A stretch of 22,594 bases of DNA, from assembly GCA_029264635.1 (NCBI GenBank), contig JARIAA010000095.1, positions 1 through 22,594 of the forward strand, written 5' to 3'. Position 1 is the stretch's first letter; each line of letters starts with the position of its first letter. A model generated the notes under the pieces. It ran no database searches. It had not been told where the DNA came from and saw nothing but the letters and a program-made list of their open reading frames with translations. Of the stretch, positions 1-7,171 are shown piece after piece. Source of the stretch: Psychrobacter sp. (GTDB lineage Bacteria > Pseudomonadota > Gammaproteobacteria > Pseudomonadales > Moraxellaceae). Position numbers and translations under genes: made by a program.

Positions 1-272
1 AAGACGAGATTGGCGCCAAAGAAATACTGGGCAATAATGAAGTCGTTAAAGTGTCCCTAGTTGGCGTCGGTATGCGTTCACACGCAGGTGTCGCAAGCCT
101 TATGTTCCAAACGCTTGCTGAGAACAATATTAATATCCAGATGATATCAACCAGTGAAATCAAAGTATCCGTGCTTATCCAAGAGCAGTATTTAGAAAAA
201 GCGGTCAAATCACTACATACTGCATTTGGCCTTGATCGTGAATATGGTGAAAGCAAAATTGCTGGTTTATAA
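1..272 (+). CDS. lysC: Aspartate kinase, C-terminal fragment (partial, 5' end outside the window)
   Basis: The reading frame is open from base 3 and ends with TAA at 270-272, so only about the last 89 residues are present. The visible part is the final ACT regulatory domain of aspartokinase: VSLVGVGMRSHAGVA, then NINIQMISTSEIKVSVLI, then a C-terminal helix ending near HTAFGLD. In the family this domain binds lysine and/or threonine for feedback control of the first step of the aspartate pathway (aspartate to aspartyl phosphate, feeding Lys, Thr, Met and diaminopimelate). The neighbour csrA supports the call, because lysC-csrA is a common order in gammaproteobacteria. A GTG at 51 is in frame but internal, not a start. 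Identity is secure; the catalytic domain cannot be assessed. Confidence 0.93.
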   Translation, partial: DEIGAKEILGNNEVVKVSLVGVGMRSHAGVASLMFQTLAENNINIQMISTSEIKVSVLIQEQYLEKAVKSLHTAFGLDREYGESKIAGL

Positions 273-327
273 GTATTAAGAGATAGACTTGCAATAATGA
301 CTCAACTTTAGTAGCACGATTTCATTT

Positions 328-355
328 AATAGGGTCTTTATGACCCTATTCGTTT
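328..355 (+). terminator. Intrinsic terminator after lysC
   Basis: A perfect 9-bp stem AATAGGGTC (328-336) / GACCCTATT (342-350) with loop TTTAT is followed by CGTTTTA. The U-tract is short and interrupted by CG, but the position 55 bp after the lysC stop fits a terminator separating lysC from csrA. Confidence 0.75.
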
Positions 356-408
356 TAGTATAGTTGGTAAACTAATAAGCAAGTTACCTAGCAGTTTTGT
401 TAAAAGCC

Positions 409-442
409 GTGACAGTATCTATTATGCCACCTATAATAGGTG
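409..442 (+). promoter_or_regulatory. Probable csrA promoter with a palindrome over the -10 box
   Basis: A sigma-70-like pair is visible: GTGACA (409-414), 17-bp spacer, perfect TATAAT (432-437). The -10 lies in an exact palindrome CACCTATAATAGGTG (428-442; 7 bp each side of a central A), which could be a repressor operator. Transcription would start near 444, giving a leader of about 190 nt before csrA. The motif matches are read directly; promoter activity and regulator binding are inferred. Confidence 0.5.
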
Positions 443-473
443 CTCATTTGGGCTAAATGAACTTACCTATTAT
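433..473 (+). other. Nested hairpin at the start of the csrA leader
   Basis: ATAATAGGT (433-441) is the exact complement of ACCTATTAT (465-473). Inside it, TCATTT (444-449) pairs with AAATGA (455-460) around loop GGGCT. The left arm of the outer stem is shared with the palindrome on the -10 box, so part of this structure may be a second DNA-binding half-site and not RNA structure. From about 474 to 610 I see nothing further beyond AT-rich DNA; one GGA triplet (551-553) besides the one in the ribosome binding site could be a CsrA contact. Confidence 0.4.
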
Positions 474-633
474 CATCGCTTATTCTATTTGTCTTTATCT
501 ATAACCTAAAACAAAATGTATCATTTTGATATTTTGTTGCTAAGATATAGAGGACGTGAATCAGCGATGATTTGCAATTGAGATGTAACGTAATGAGTAA
601 TAATTTCTTAATGCGACATAAGGAGTGTGACGC

Positions 634-879
634 ATGCTAATTTTGACACGCCGTGTAGGCGAGACGCTAATGATCGGTGATGAGGTCAGTGTCACTGTCC
701 TAGGCGTCAAAGGCAATCAGGTACGTATAGGCGTCAACGCACCTAAAGACATTGCTGTTCATCGTGAAGAGATCTATCAGCGTATTCAGCAAGAGCGCAC
801 CGTACAATCGCAAATGCAGCATCTTGAGCAAGGCAATTTTGCGCCTTCATTCGATGACGAAGACTATTTTAATCGTTAA
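634..879 (+). CDS. csrA: Carbon storage regulator CsrA
   Basis: This is a post-transcriptional regulator: the CsrA homodimer binds GGA motifs in mRNA leaders and changes translation or stability of metabolic, biofilm and motility transcripts. The canonical fold sequence is seen at residues 1-50: MLILTRRVGETLMIGD, then VTVLGVKGNQVRIGVNAPKDIAVHREEIYQRI. The conserved RNA contacts L4/R6 and the VHREEI segment (R44) are present. At 81 aa it is longer than the usual 60-65 aa; the extra tail (from about residue 60, QMQHLEQGNF to DDEDYFNR) is acidic and typical of Moraxellaceae-like CsrA as far as I can judge. A strong AAGGAG Shine-Dalgarno at 620-625 fixes the start; since it contains GGA, autoregulation by CsrA is plausible. 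It is followed 27 bp later by the HopJ-family gene. Confidence 0.96.
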   Translation: MLILTRRVGETLMIGDEVSVTVLGVKGNQVRIGVNAPKDIAVHREEIYQRIQQERTVQSQMQHLEQGNFAPSFDDEDYFNR

Positions 880-906
880 TTTAACCTGCTTTGAGGTCAT
901 TTACTT

Positions 907-1281
907 ATGAGTATCCGCCAATCAGATATATCGGCTTTGCTTAATGGTTTGAACAAAAAAGCCATTGGATTCAACGATGTCATCAGCTTTATTGATGATT
1001 TTTATCGCTATGCACCTGCGCCCTTTGTTAATGGTTTGGTGCATAATGCTGCTGGCGAGAACGAAGGTAGTGCTAAAATTTTTGGTTTTGCTAAACATCA
1101 TGGTTTAGATCAGCTGGATACGCTTAAGCTTTTTGGTGAGCATTATGAAAAAGTGAAAGCCACGCCAAACGGTACAGATCATGCCAATATACGTAATTTT
1201 CTGCATTGGGGCTGGCAAGGATTTTTGATGGAAAAAAATCCTCTTACTGTTCGCCCAACGGTAGACACGACCGCCTTGTAA
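907..1281 (+). CDS. HopJ-family protein (named for a type III effector, probably not an effector here)
   Basis: A 124-aa protein resembling the HopJ type III effector family: the N-terminal part FIDDFYRYAPAPFVNGLVHNAAGENEGSAKIF and the later HANIRNFLHWGWQGFLMEKNPL segment match what I know of that family. The molecular function is unknown. The family name comes from Pseudomonas syringae, but members are widespread in non-pathogens, and no secretion genes are nearby, so a housekeeping or metabolic role is more likely. No signal peptide or membrane segment is visible. GAGG at 893-896 serves as the ribosome binding site. It lies 27 bp after csrA and may be co-transcribed with it; a strong terminator follows. 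Confidence 0.8.
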   Translation: MSIRQSDISALLNGLNKKAIGFNDVISFIDDFYRYAPAPFVNGLVHNAAGENEGSAKIFGFAKHHGLDQLDTLKLFGEHYEKVKATPNGTDHANIRNFLHWGWQGFLMEKNPLTVRPTVDTTAL

Positions 1282-1302
1282 ATTATCGTACTTAGTCATA
1301 AG

Positions 1303-1337
1303 AAAAAGCCACCTTATCTAGATAGGGTGGCTTTTTT
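1303..1337. terminator. Bidirectional intrinsic terminator between HopJ-family gene and DUF1315 gene
   Basis: The stem GCCACCTTATC / GATAGGGTGGC (11 bp, one G.U pair) has a very short loop and is flanked by AAAAA on the left and TTTTTTT on the right. It works on both strands and separates the convergent plus- and minus-strand genes. Confidence 0.9.
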
Positions 1338-1378
1338 TATAATAGTTTTTATTTATATCAATACTATTTATACCAAAG

Positions 1379-1690
1379 CTATTTGTCTCGAAATTTAACA
1401 GGCTGAATCGCGCCCTTAGGATTGGGCATATTGGGATAATGATGCTCATGCTCCACGTCACATTCTGCTCCAATGATTGCTCCATCGTTTTTGATGGGTT
1501 TGTGAATGAATCCTGTACGTTCAGCAGGAGGGAGATGTTCATGCTCCCAAACCATCACCGCTTGCATACAGGTTTCACGCTGTTCAGCATTTAATTTGCG
1601 CCCATCAGGCCATTTACCAAGCTCAATAGCAGCGCGGAACTTATCGACCACCTCTGGGGTTAAACTCGCTAATATGGTTTGTTTATCCAT
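1379..1690 (-). CDS. DUF1315 family protein (YeaC-like)
   Basis: A 103-aa soluble protein. The segment LTPEVVDKFRAAIELGKWPDGRKLNAEQRETCMQAVMVWE is characteristic of the DUF1315/YeaC family of proteobacteria, whose function is not known to me. The C-terminal half is rich in Glu, His and Pro (ECDVEHEHHYPNMPNPKG), which could bind metal, though this is speculation. The gene starts 34 bp after the nadK stop on the same strand, so the two probably form one transcript. GGAGAGTAGACAAA precedes the ATG and contains a usable GGAG. Family membership is fairly sure; role unknown. Confidence 0.85.
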   Translation of the reverse strand: MDKQTILASLTPEVVDKFRAAIELGKWPDGRKLNAEQRETCMQAVMVWEHEHLPPAERTGFIHKPIKNDGAIIGAECDVEHEHHYPNMPNPKGAIQPVKFRDK

Positions 1691-1724
1691 TTTGTCTACT
1701 CTCCACGACTATTTTTAGATATGC

Positions 1725-2729
1725 TTATTCATCGTCTATAATATCATCATCGCCATCAAGACTAAATTCTTCAGAATGTACGTTCCAGTGCAACTTTGTA
1801 CGGCAAGCCTCATAAAAGTCAAAACCTGGTGGATGCAATAAGGTCAGCTTATCAGGATGCTTACGGATATAGAGGCGCTGCTCCTGTTCTAAAGGCACAC
1901 CCGCCTTGCCATCTGCACTAACCATCGGCTGTGTACGATTATCTTCATGAATACGAATGCAAATCTCACTGTTGCCACTCACCACAATGGGTCTACTTGA
2001 TAACGTATGCGGGTGCATAGGTACCAGACAAATCGCATCCATACTCGGATGAATAATAGGACCACCGCCAGATAATGCATAGGCGGTTGAGCCTGTAGGC
2101 GTCGCTGCAATCAAACCATCACTATGCTGCCGATAAACATCTTGACCATCAATTTTCATCTGAAAATCAATCATATGTACCGATTTACCGGCATGCAATA
2201 CCACATCATTCAGTGCCATGTCTTCGTGAATAATAGTGCGACCTTCACGTATCTCCATGGTCAATAAAAACCTGTGATCCAGCTGATAATCGCCCATCAG
2301 TACTTGACGTAATTTAAATCCCACTTCATCAGGCTTTACATCAGCCAAGAACCCAAGACGGCCACGGTTGACGCCTAAGACAGGTACACGATAACGTGCC
2401 AGTGCTTCAGCGGCATGCAATATAGAACCATCACCACCCACTACGATGACCAAGTCACAAATCTCACCCAGTAAACTACGCTTAACAATTTTGACTTTTT
2501 CTATTTCAGATAAGTCTAAAGTGGGAAGATTGGAGGTCTGCAAGTCCATGATTAGCGTCAGACCCATCTCATTTACAGTTTGTGCAATCTGGATAAGGCT
2601 CTGGGTGACGCTACGTTTCCCTGCACGGCCCATAAGACCAATACGTCTAAAAGCAGGGTTCTTGATGGCGTAAAACAGCTCTGATTCATGTAAGTGCGGC
2701 AATCTGGCTGACTGCGCTGAGTTTTCCAT
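1725..2729 (-). CDS. nadK: NAD kinase
   Basis: ATP-dependent phosphorylation of NAD to NADP in the cytosol. Motifs: GGDG at residues 98-101 (D100 is the catalytic/nucleotide-binding Asp), NRGRLGFLAD (121-130), NDVVLHAGK (174-182), and the glycine-rich TPTGSTAYALSGGGPIIHP (210-228) that binds substrate. The product is 334 aa, a little longer than the usual 290-310, because of an acidic C-terminal tail (DGDDDIIDDE). The frame remains open upstream to 2900, but that extension is hydrophobic and unlike the family, so I place the start at the ATG at 2727-2729; its Shine-Dalgarno is weak (GAG only). It is divergent from the Bax-inhibitor-like gene. Confidence 0.94.
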   Translation of the reverse strand: MENSAQSARLPHLHESELFYAIKNPAFRRIGLMGRAGKRSVTQSLIQIAQTVNEMGLTLIMDLQTSNLPTLDLSEIEKVKIVKRSLLGEICDLVIVVGGDGSILHAAEALARYRVPVLGVNRGRLGFLADVKPDEVGFKLRQVLMGDYQLDHRFLLTMEIREGRTIIHEDMALNDVVLHAGKSVHMIDFQMKIDGQDVYRQHSDGLIAATPTGSTAYALSGGGPIIHPSMDAICLVPMHPHTLSSRPIVVSGNSEICIRIHEDNRTQPMVSADGKAGVPLEQEQRLYIRKHPDKLTLLHPPGFDFYEACRTKLHWNVHSEEFSLDGDDDIIDDE

Positions 2730-3065
2730 AAAACGACTCGGTATAACTAAAAAGGACTGGGCAATGATAGCGATAAATGAAGGCTTAAACCAGCATGTTT
2801 TAGCAATGATCATTGTTAACTGTGATAATCGACCCCATATAATAATCATTATAAGTATATGTGTAGTTTTTAACATATGCGTTTGGCTACTAAATATCAC
2901 TATATCGTATTGCTCCCTATATGCAGCCCAATAAGCGATTTCATAGTTTCTTTGGATGGCGGCGACGTTAAGAAAACGTGGTCACGCAAACACAGTTGAC
3001 AATAATAGCGGTTTTGCTAAAGTAGCTGACATCTAGATCATTTATATTTTATTAAGGATACATGT
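2730..3065. other. Divergent intergenic region between nadK and the BI-1-like gene
   Basis: About 336 bp of AT-rich DNA. It holds the plus-strand promoter listed separately (2996-3023). On the minus strand the nadK frame is open across 2730-2900 without recognisable conserved sequence. I could not identify a convincing nadK promoter; no other feature is evident. Confidence 0.5.
2996..3023 (+). promoter_or_regulatory. Probable promoter of the BI-1-like gene
   Basis: A consensus TTGACA -35 box (2996-3001) is followed after 16 bp by TAAAGT (3018-3023), a fair -10 match. The predicted start near 3030 would leave a leader of about 36 nt with an AAGGA Shine-Dalgarno at 3054-3058. Confidence 0.55.
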
Positions 3066-3788
3066 ATGGCCAATCCTATTGTCAGTCGCGCAGAACTCGC
3101 CGTTGGCGGTGCTCCGATGACTATTAAAGGTGTGATACAAAAGACCAGTTTGCTACTTGGACTATCGGCTATCACTGGTGTGGGATTTTTCTTTTATGCA
3201 CTGATGGCTGGTCTATCACAAGGTTTTATTACAATGGCGGCATTTGGTAGTATGTTTGCTGCTTTTGGTCTTGCTATTTTTATCACTTTTAAACCTCAAA
3301 AAGCTAAAACCTTTGCGGTACCTTATGCCATATTGGAAGGTATATTTTTAGGTGGTATCTCGTTATTTTTTATGCGTATGTACCCAAGTGTACCTGTCAC
3401 TGCAATGTGTGCAACTTTTGTCACTGCTGCAGTGATGTTAGGACTATATCGCTCAGGTCTTGTTAAGGTGACGGCAAAATTTCGTTCAGTCGTAACCTCA
3501 GCGTTGGTTGCCATTATGCTCGTTTACGTCGCTCAGTGGATACTATCACTAGCGTTCGGCTCAAGCTTACCATTCTTATTTGAAGGCGGTACTATTGCTA
3601 TCGGCTTTAGTCTATTTGTAATTCTTATTGCTTCTTTTACGCTGTTATTAGACTTTGATAATATTGAGCGCGGTGTTGCGGCAGGCGTTTCTGAAGATTA
3701 CGAATGGTTGTTTAGCATTGGCATACTTGCAACGCTAGTGTGGATGTATATCGAATTTATGCGTCTGCTAAGCTATCTACAAGACTAA
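3066..3788 (+). CDS. Bax inhibitor-1/YccA family integral membrane protein
   Basis: A 240-aa polytopic inner-membrane protein with about seven hydrophobic segments separated by short charged loops. The order (soluble start MANPIVSRAELAV, then repeated hairpins of helices, then the conserved acidic stretch LLDFDNIERGVAAGVSEDYEW and a final helix) is that of the bacterial BI-1 (TMBIM/YetJ-type) family. Some members are calcium-leak channels and the E. coli YccA relative modulates the FtsH protease; which of these applies here cannot be told from sequence. The conserved acidic residues near the C-terminus, implicated in pH-gated calcium leak in YetJ, are present. It stands alone with its own promoter and terminator. 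Confidence 0.88.
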   Translation: MANPIVSRAELAVGGAPMTIKGVIQKTSLLLGLSAITGVGFFFYALMAGLSQGFITMAAFGSMFAAFGLAIFITFKPQKAKTFAVPYAILEGIFLGGISLFFMRMYPSVPVTAMCATFVTAAVMLGLYRSGLVKVTAKFRSVVTSALVAIMLVYVAQWILSLAFGSSLPFLFEGGTIAIGFSLFVILIASFTLLLDFDNIERGVAAGVSEDYEWLFSIGILATLVWMYIEFMRLLSYLQD

Positions 3789-3814
3789 GCTATCACGTAT
3801 TAACCGTTAAAATA

Positions 3815-3848
3815 AAAAACCGTCTTTAATAATAAAGGCGGTTTTTTT
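3815..3848. terminator. Bidirectional intrinsic terminator
   Basis: The stem ACCGTCTTTA / TAAAGGCGGT (10 bp with one G.U pair) has a 4-nt ATAA loop, AAAAA before and TTTTTTT after. It lies between the convergent BI-1-like gene and the copper ATPase gene and can serve both strands. Confidence 0.9.
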
Positions 3849-3875
3849 ATGCATAAAACTAAATACCAGTTTAAA

Positions 3876-6680
3876 CTAAGCCCGTTTTAAACGCAGTGCA
3901 TTAAGTACGACAAATAATGAGCTCAACGACATACCAATGGCAGCAAGCCAAGGCGGCACGTACCCTAAAGCTGCGGGTATTAACACACTGCCATTATAAA
4001 TCAGCGCCCAGCGAAAGTTTTGTTTAATAATGCGCTCGGTTTTATTAGCAATGCGTTTAGCAGCCGTAATGGCTTCGATCTGCCCGTTTAAGATAATGCT
4101 ATCGCTTGATACTTGTGCCAAGTCCGCAGCGCCAGCAATCGAAGTCGAGACATCTGCTGCAGCCAATACAGGGGCATCGTTGATACCATCACCCACCATA
4201 AGTACTACTGCGCCTTTTGCTTGCAATGTTTGAATATGATTGACTTTATCGGTTGGCGACAGGCCATTATAGGCGGACTGCATTCCTAAACTCTCAGCCA
4301 TCATTAGCGCCTGCGGACTTGGATCACCCGTTAGCATGACTGATTCGATATGTAGCGCTTTGAGCGTATCTAGCATTGGTTTGGCGCTGTCACGTACTTT
4401 ATCATTAAAGTAAAAACAGGCTAGCGCTTGCCAGAGAGTCGAGCTATTTTGTTGACACGATAACACCACCGCTGAGCTGGCACGATGAGAAACTAAATCA
4501 ACGGTAACCTCGTTATGCGCACAGGCACCCTCATTTTCTTTATCTAAAGCAAAATCTATATGACCAATTCGATATAACACGCCATCAATCACGGCTTCTA
4601 CGCCGCCTGCTGGATAGTACTGCAACGCCTGAGTAGACGGTAGATGCAACTGATAAGCAGCCGTGAGCAGCGCATGGGCAATTGGATGACGACTGCCTAC
4701 CTCCAAAGCCGCTGCAATGGCTAATAAAGCGTCTGTTTGTGCATCTGGTTTTAAATCATCAGTTTTATTTGGATTTGTCGGGTCTAATAACTCGATATTT
4801 AATAAGTTTGGCTTGCCGTAAGTGAGTGTGCCGGTTTTATCAAAAGCTACATGGGTGATTTCTGCTAATGTTTGTAGCGTATGTCCGCGCGTCGTCAAAA
4901 AGCCATAGCTTGCTAAGCGATTGGTCGCCACTGTTAGCGCAATTGGTGTCGCTAAAGACAGCGCACAAGGGCACGTCGCCACTAGTACTGCAACCGTTGC
5001 CCAAATTGCTTGGCTTGGATCGACAATGTACCAGCCGACAAATACCAATACTGATAATACCAAAATGCGCGCGACAAACCAACGTGCCAGCTTATCCGCT
5101 TGCTGTGCAAGCTTCGGCTTCTCGCTCATAGCGCGGTTCATCAGCCTATCAATCAGACCTATCTGGCTATCTTCTGGCAATGCTGTAACCAGCATCTCAA
5201 ACGGCTGACTGTCGTTTTGTGCCCCGCCGACAATATAATCGCCTTGGGCTTTGATAATCAAATCGCCCTCACCAGTCAACAGGCTTTGCGAAACCGTAGC
5301 GGTTGGACTAAGCAAAATACCATCACTAATAATCTCAGAACCTGCTTCAACCATGATGATATCGCCCACTTGTAAACTATGAGCGGTCACCATCTTTTTT
5401 TCTTCCAGTAAGTGTTCTGATTTTGCTAAGCCTGCTGAGTTATGATTTGATTGCTGCCAATCTTGAGCGATTTGGGACGTCAACTGCTGGACATTGGTAT
5501 CCATACTCTGCATAAAGTTGGGCATCGATTTTAATACAGTATTTGTGCCATTTGCCGCTAAATTACTACTTGGATTGGTCGCTTGTTCAGCGCCATTATC
5601 AGGAAGGGTTTCATCAAGCGCATTTTGCGCTAGCTGCTGCAAGATTCGCCCAGCTGCCTCTTTATTTTCAGCAATTTTTTGTACCAATACAGGCTCGACT
5701 ACTACTAAGTCATTAGCCATCGTAGCCGCTTTTAAACGAGCATTATGTTCAATATAACGCCCTGCTAATAAGAAGAAAATAAACATACTGACCGAGTCAT
5801 AGTATGTCTCTCCTTGCCCAGTAATAGTGGCATAGAGACTGGCAAAAAAGGTCACAATTAAAGCAATGCTGACGGGCACATCCATATTTACTTGACGGGC
5901 ACGAATCGCTGACCATGCTGAGGTAAAAAATGGAATGCCTGCATAAAAGAACACAGGCGTACTAACAAATAACGACACCCAGCGCAGAAAATCACGCTGG
6001 AATATCAGCATATCGCTATACTCACCGAAATAGATGGCAACGGCATACATCATCGCCTGCATGGAACCGAGCGCTGCAATACCAAGCCTGATAAGCATCT
6101 GGTTGTTATGACGCGCTAGCATCGCCTCATGCGTATCTTGCCGATAAGGTTTTGCTTCATAACCGATCTCATTGATGACGCCCAAAATGCGGCTAATCGG
6201 CAGTTTACTCTCGTCCCAAATGACCCGCATACGCTGATTGGTCAAGTTGACCTGACATTGACTGATGCCATCTAACTCATCGAGTCGCGACTCGATCAGC
6301 CAAGTACAGGCAGCGCAGCGCAGATTATTGACAGACAACTCCGCAACTGACATGCCATCTTGCGCATAGACAAACTGAGACTTAATCTCGTCATGATCGT
6401 AAGCTTCGAGGCGAGTCATTTGAGTTGGCAAGCTTGCCGTGCGATTAATCTCTGAGCGATCTAGGTAATACTGCTCAAGACCAGCCTCAACGATACTTTG
6501 TGCAGCGAGCTGACAGCCCATACAGCACATTTCACGCAACTGACCTAATATGTTGGCATAAAACGGCGGCTCTGGTACTGGATCCCCGCAGTGAAAACAG
6601 TGACCAGCAAGCGGTAATACCAAACCTTCGGTAATAGAATAATCTTCATGAGATGAGATTGCTGACGAGGCACTAGACAT
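3876..6680 (-). CDS. Heavy-metal (copper) P-type ATPase, CcoI/FixI type
   Basis: A 934-aa P1B-type ATPase that exports Cu(I) across the inner membrane; CcoI/FixI members supply copper for cbb3 oxidase assembly. Order of features: a Cys-rich N-terminal metal-binding module (CFHC 28-31, CCMGC 52-56), an HMA domain with CAAC at 122-125, paired membrane helices from about 195 to 310, actuator TGE at 469-471, the CPC ion site at 570-572, phosphorylation site DKTGT (D614), the HP motif at 665-666, and hinge GDGINDAP at 830-837. Odd: a polar, Asn/Gln/Ser-rich stretch at about residues 331-432 makes the protein 100-200 aa longer than usual for FixI. The ATG at 6680 is chosen over an in-frame GTG at 6707 because AAAGGAAG lies about 11 nt upstream of it. 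No cco genes are in the window, so the link to cbb3 oxidase is by family only. Confidence 0.9.
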   Translation of the reverse strand: MSSASSAISSHEDYSITEGLVLPLAGHCFHCGDPVPEPPFYANILGQLREMCCMGCQLAAQSIVEAGLEQYYLDRSEINRTASLPTQMTRLEAYDHDEIKSQFVYAQDGMSVAELSVNNLRCAACTWLIESRLDELDGISQCQVNLTNQRMRVIWDESKLPISRILGVINEIGYEAKPYRQDTHEAMLARHNNQMLIRLGIAALGSMQAMMYAVAIYFGEYSDMLIFQRDFLRWVSLFVSTPVFFYAGIPFFTSAWSAIRARQVNMDVPVSIALIVTFFASLYATITGQGETYYDSVSMFIFFLLAGRYIEHNARLKAATMANDLVVVEPVLVQKIAENKEAAGRILQQLAQNALDETLPDNGAEQATNPSSNLAANGTNTVLKSMPNFMQSMDTNVQQLTSQIAQDWQQSNHNSAGLAKSEHLLEEKKMVTAHSLQVGDIIMVEAGSEIISDGILLSPTATVSQSLLTGEGDLIIKAQGDYIVGGAQNDSQPFEMLVTALPEDSQIGLIDRLMNRAMSEKPKLAQQADKLARWFVARILVLSVLVFVGWYIVDPSQAIWATVAVLVATCPCALSLATPIALTVATNRLASYGFLTTRGHTLQTLAEITHVAFDKTGTLTYGKPNLLNIELLDPTNPNKTDDLKPDAQTDALLAIAAALEVGSRHPIAHALLTAAYQLHLPSTQALQYYPAGGVEAVIDGVLYRIGHIDFALDKENEGACAHNEVTVDLVSHRASSAVVLSCQQNSSTLWQALACFYFNDKVRDSAKPMLDTLKALHIESVMLTGDPSPQALMMAESLGMQSAYNGLSPTDKVNHIQTLQAKGAVVLMVGDGINDAPVLAAADVSTSIAGAADLAQVSSDSIILNGQIEAITAAKRIANKTERIIKQNFRWALIYNGSVLIPAALGYVPPWLAAIGMSLSSLFVVLNALRLKRA

Positions 6681-7171
6681 AGGCGCGATTACTTCCTTTA
6701 GACACACAGGCTTATAGCAAGTTTACTATAAAAACAATACAACGTGACTGGGATGAATGTTTCGTCGCCTCTGTGATAGCAGCAAGCGAGGAAAATTTAT
6801 ACCAGTCGCATATATCTATTAACGTGGCAATTTTATCTCGAGTTGACTATAGCGTGTTGCATAAACATTGCTTAAATTAAACTGCGTTTAAACCTAACAA
6901 TAACATAGCAACTATCGGCAAAATAATAGCTGATAATCCACACAAAAATCACTGTTTTAGGAATGAGAGATTGTTATTGTATATGGCACTAACTGAGCAA
7001 ATTAAAAGTCAAATACACTTTAATGATATGATGCCATCTAATAAATTTATTTAGTATACACAACTTAGGCTCAACACAATTCAATGACTGGGTTTGTGAT
7101 GATAGATTGAAAATTTTGTCAATTTGAGTCATTATGAGTCAGTTTTTTTATGTTAAAACGGTGCAACATCA
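6681..7171. other. Divergent intergenic region between the copper ATPase and mrcB
   Basis: About 490 bp of AT-rich DNA with no convincing gene on either strand. It must contain promoters for both divergent genes. I see a possible mrcB promoter at its right end (separate entry) and a 7-bp direct repeat there. I looked for an FNR box (TTGAT-N4-ATCAA) near the ATPase, as expected for some cco genes, and did not find one. Confidence 0.5.
7107..7149 (+). promoter_or_regulatory. Possible mrcB promoter with TGAGTCA direct repeats
   Basis: TTGAAA (7107-7112), 17-bp spacer, CATTAT (7130-7135) is a passable sigma-70 promoter. Two identical TGAGTCA copies (7125-7131 and 7135-7141) are spaced exactly 10 bp, one helical turn, and overlap the -10. 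They can also fold as a 7-bp stem with one G-G mismatch in front of seven Ts, so a weak terminator is an alternative reading. Confidence 0.35.

Noticed and set aside
907..1281. HopJ-family gene as evidence for a type III secretion or virulence region
   Set aside because: No secretion, chaperone or effector genes are near; the family occurs in many non-pathogens and here sits beside csrA.
2730..2900. N-terminal extension of NAD kinase to 2900
   Set aside because: The 57 extra residues are hydrophobic and have no counterpart in NAD kinases, and the ATG at 2729 gives a normal N-terminus.
4840..5757. Several open frames on both strands inside the copper ATPase gene
   Set aside because: They are out-of-frame shadows of a long, motif-complete ATPase and show no protein-family features or ribosome binding sites.
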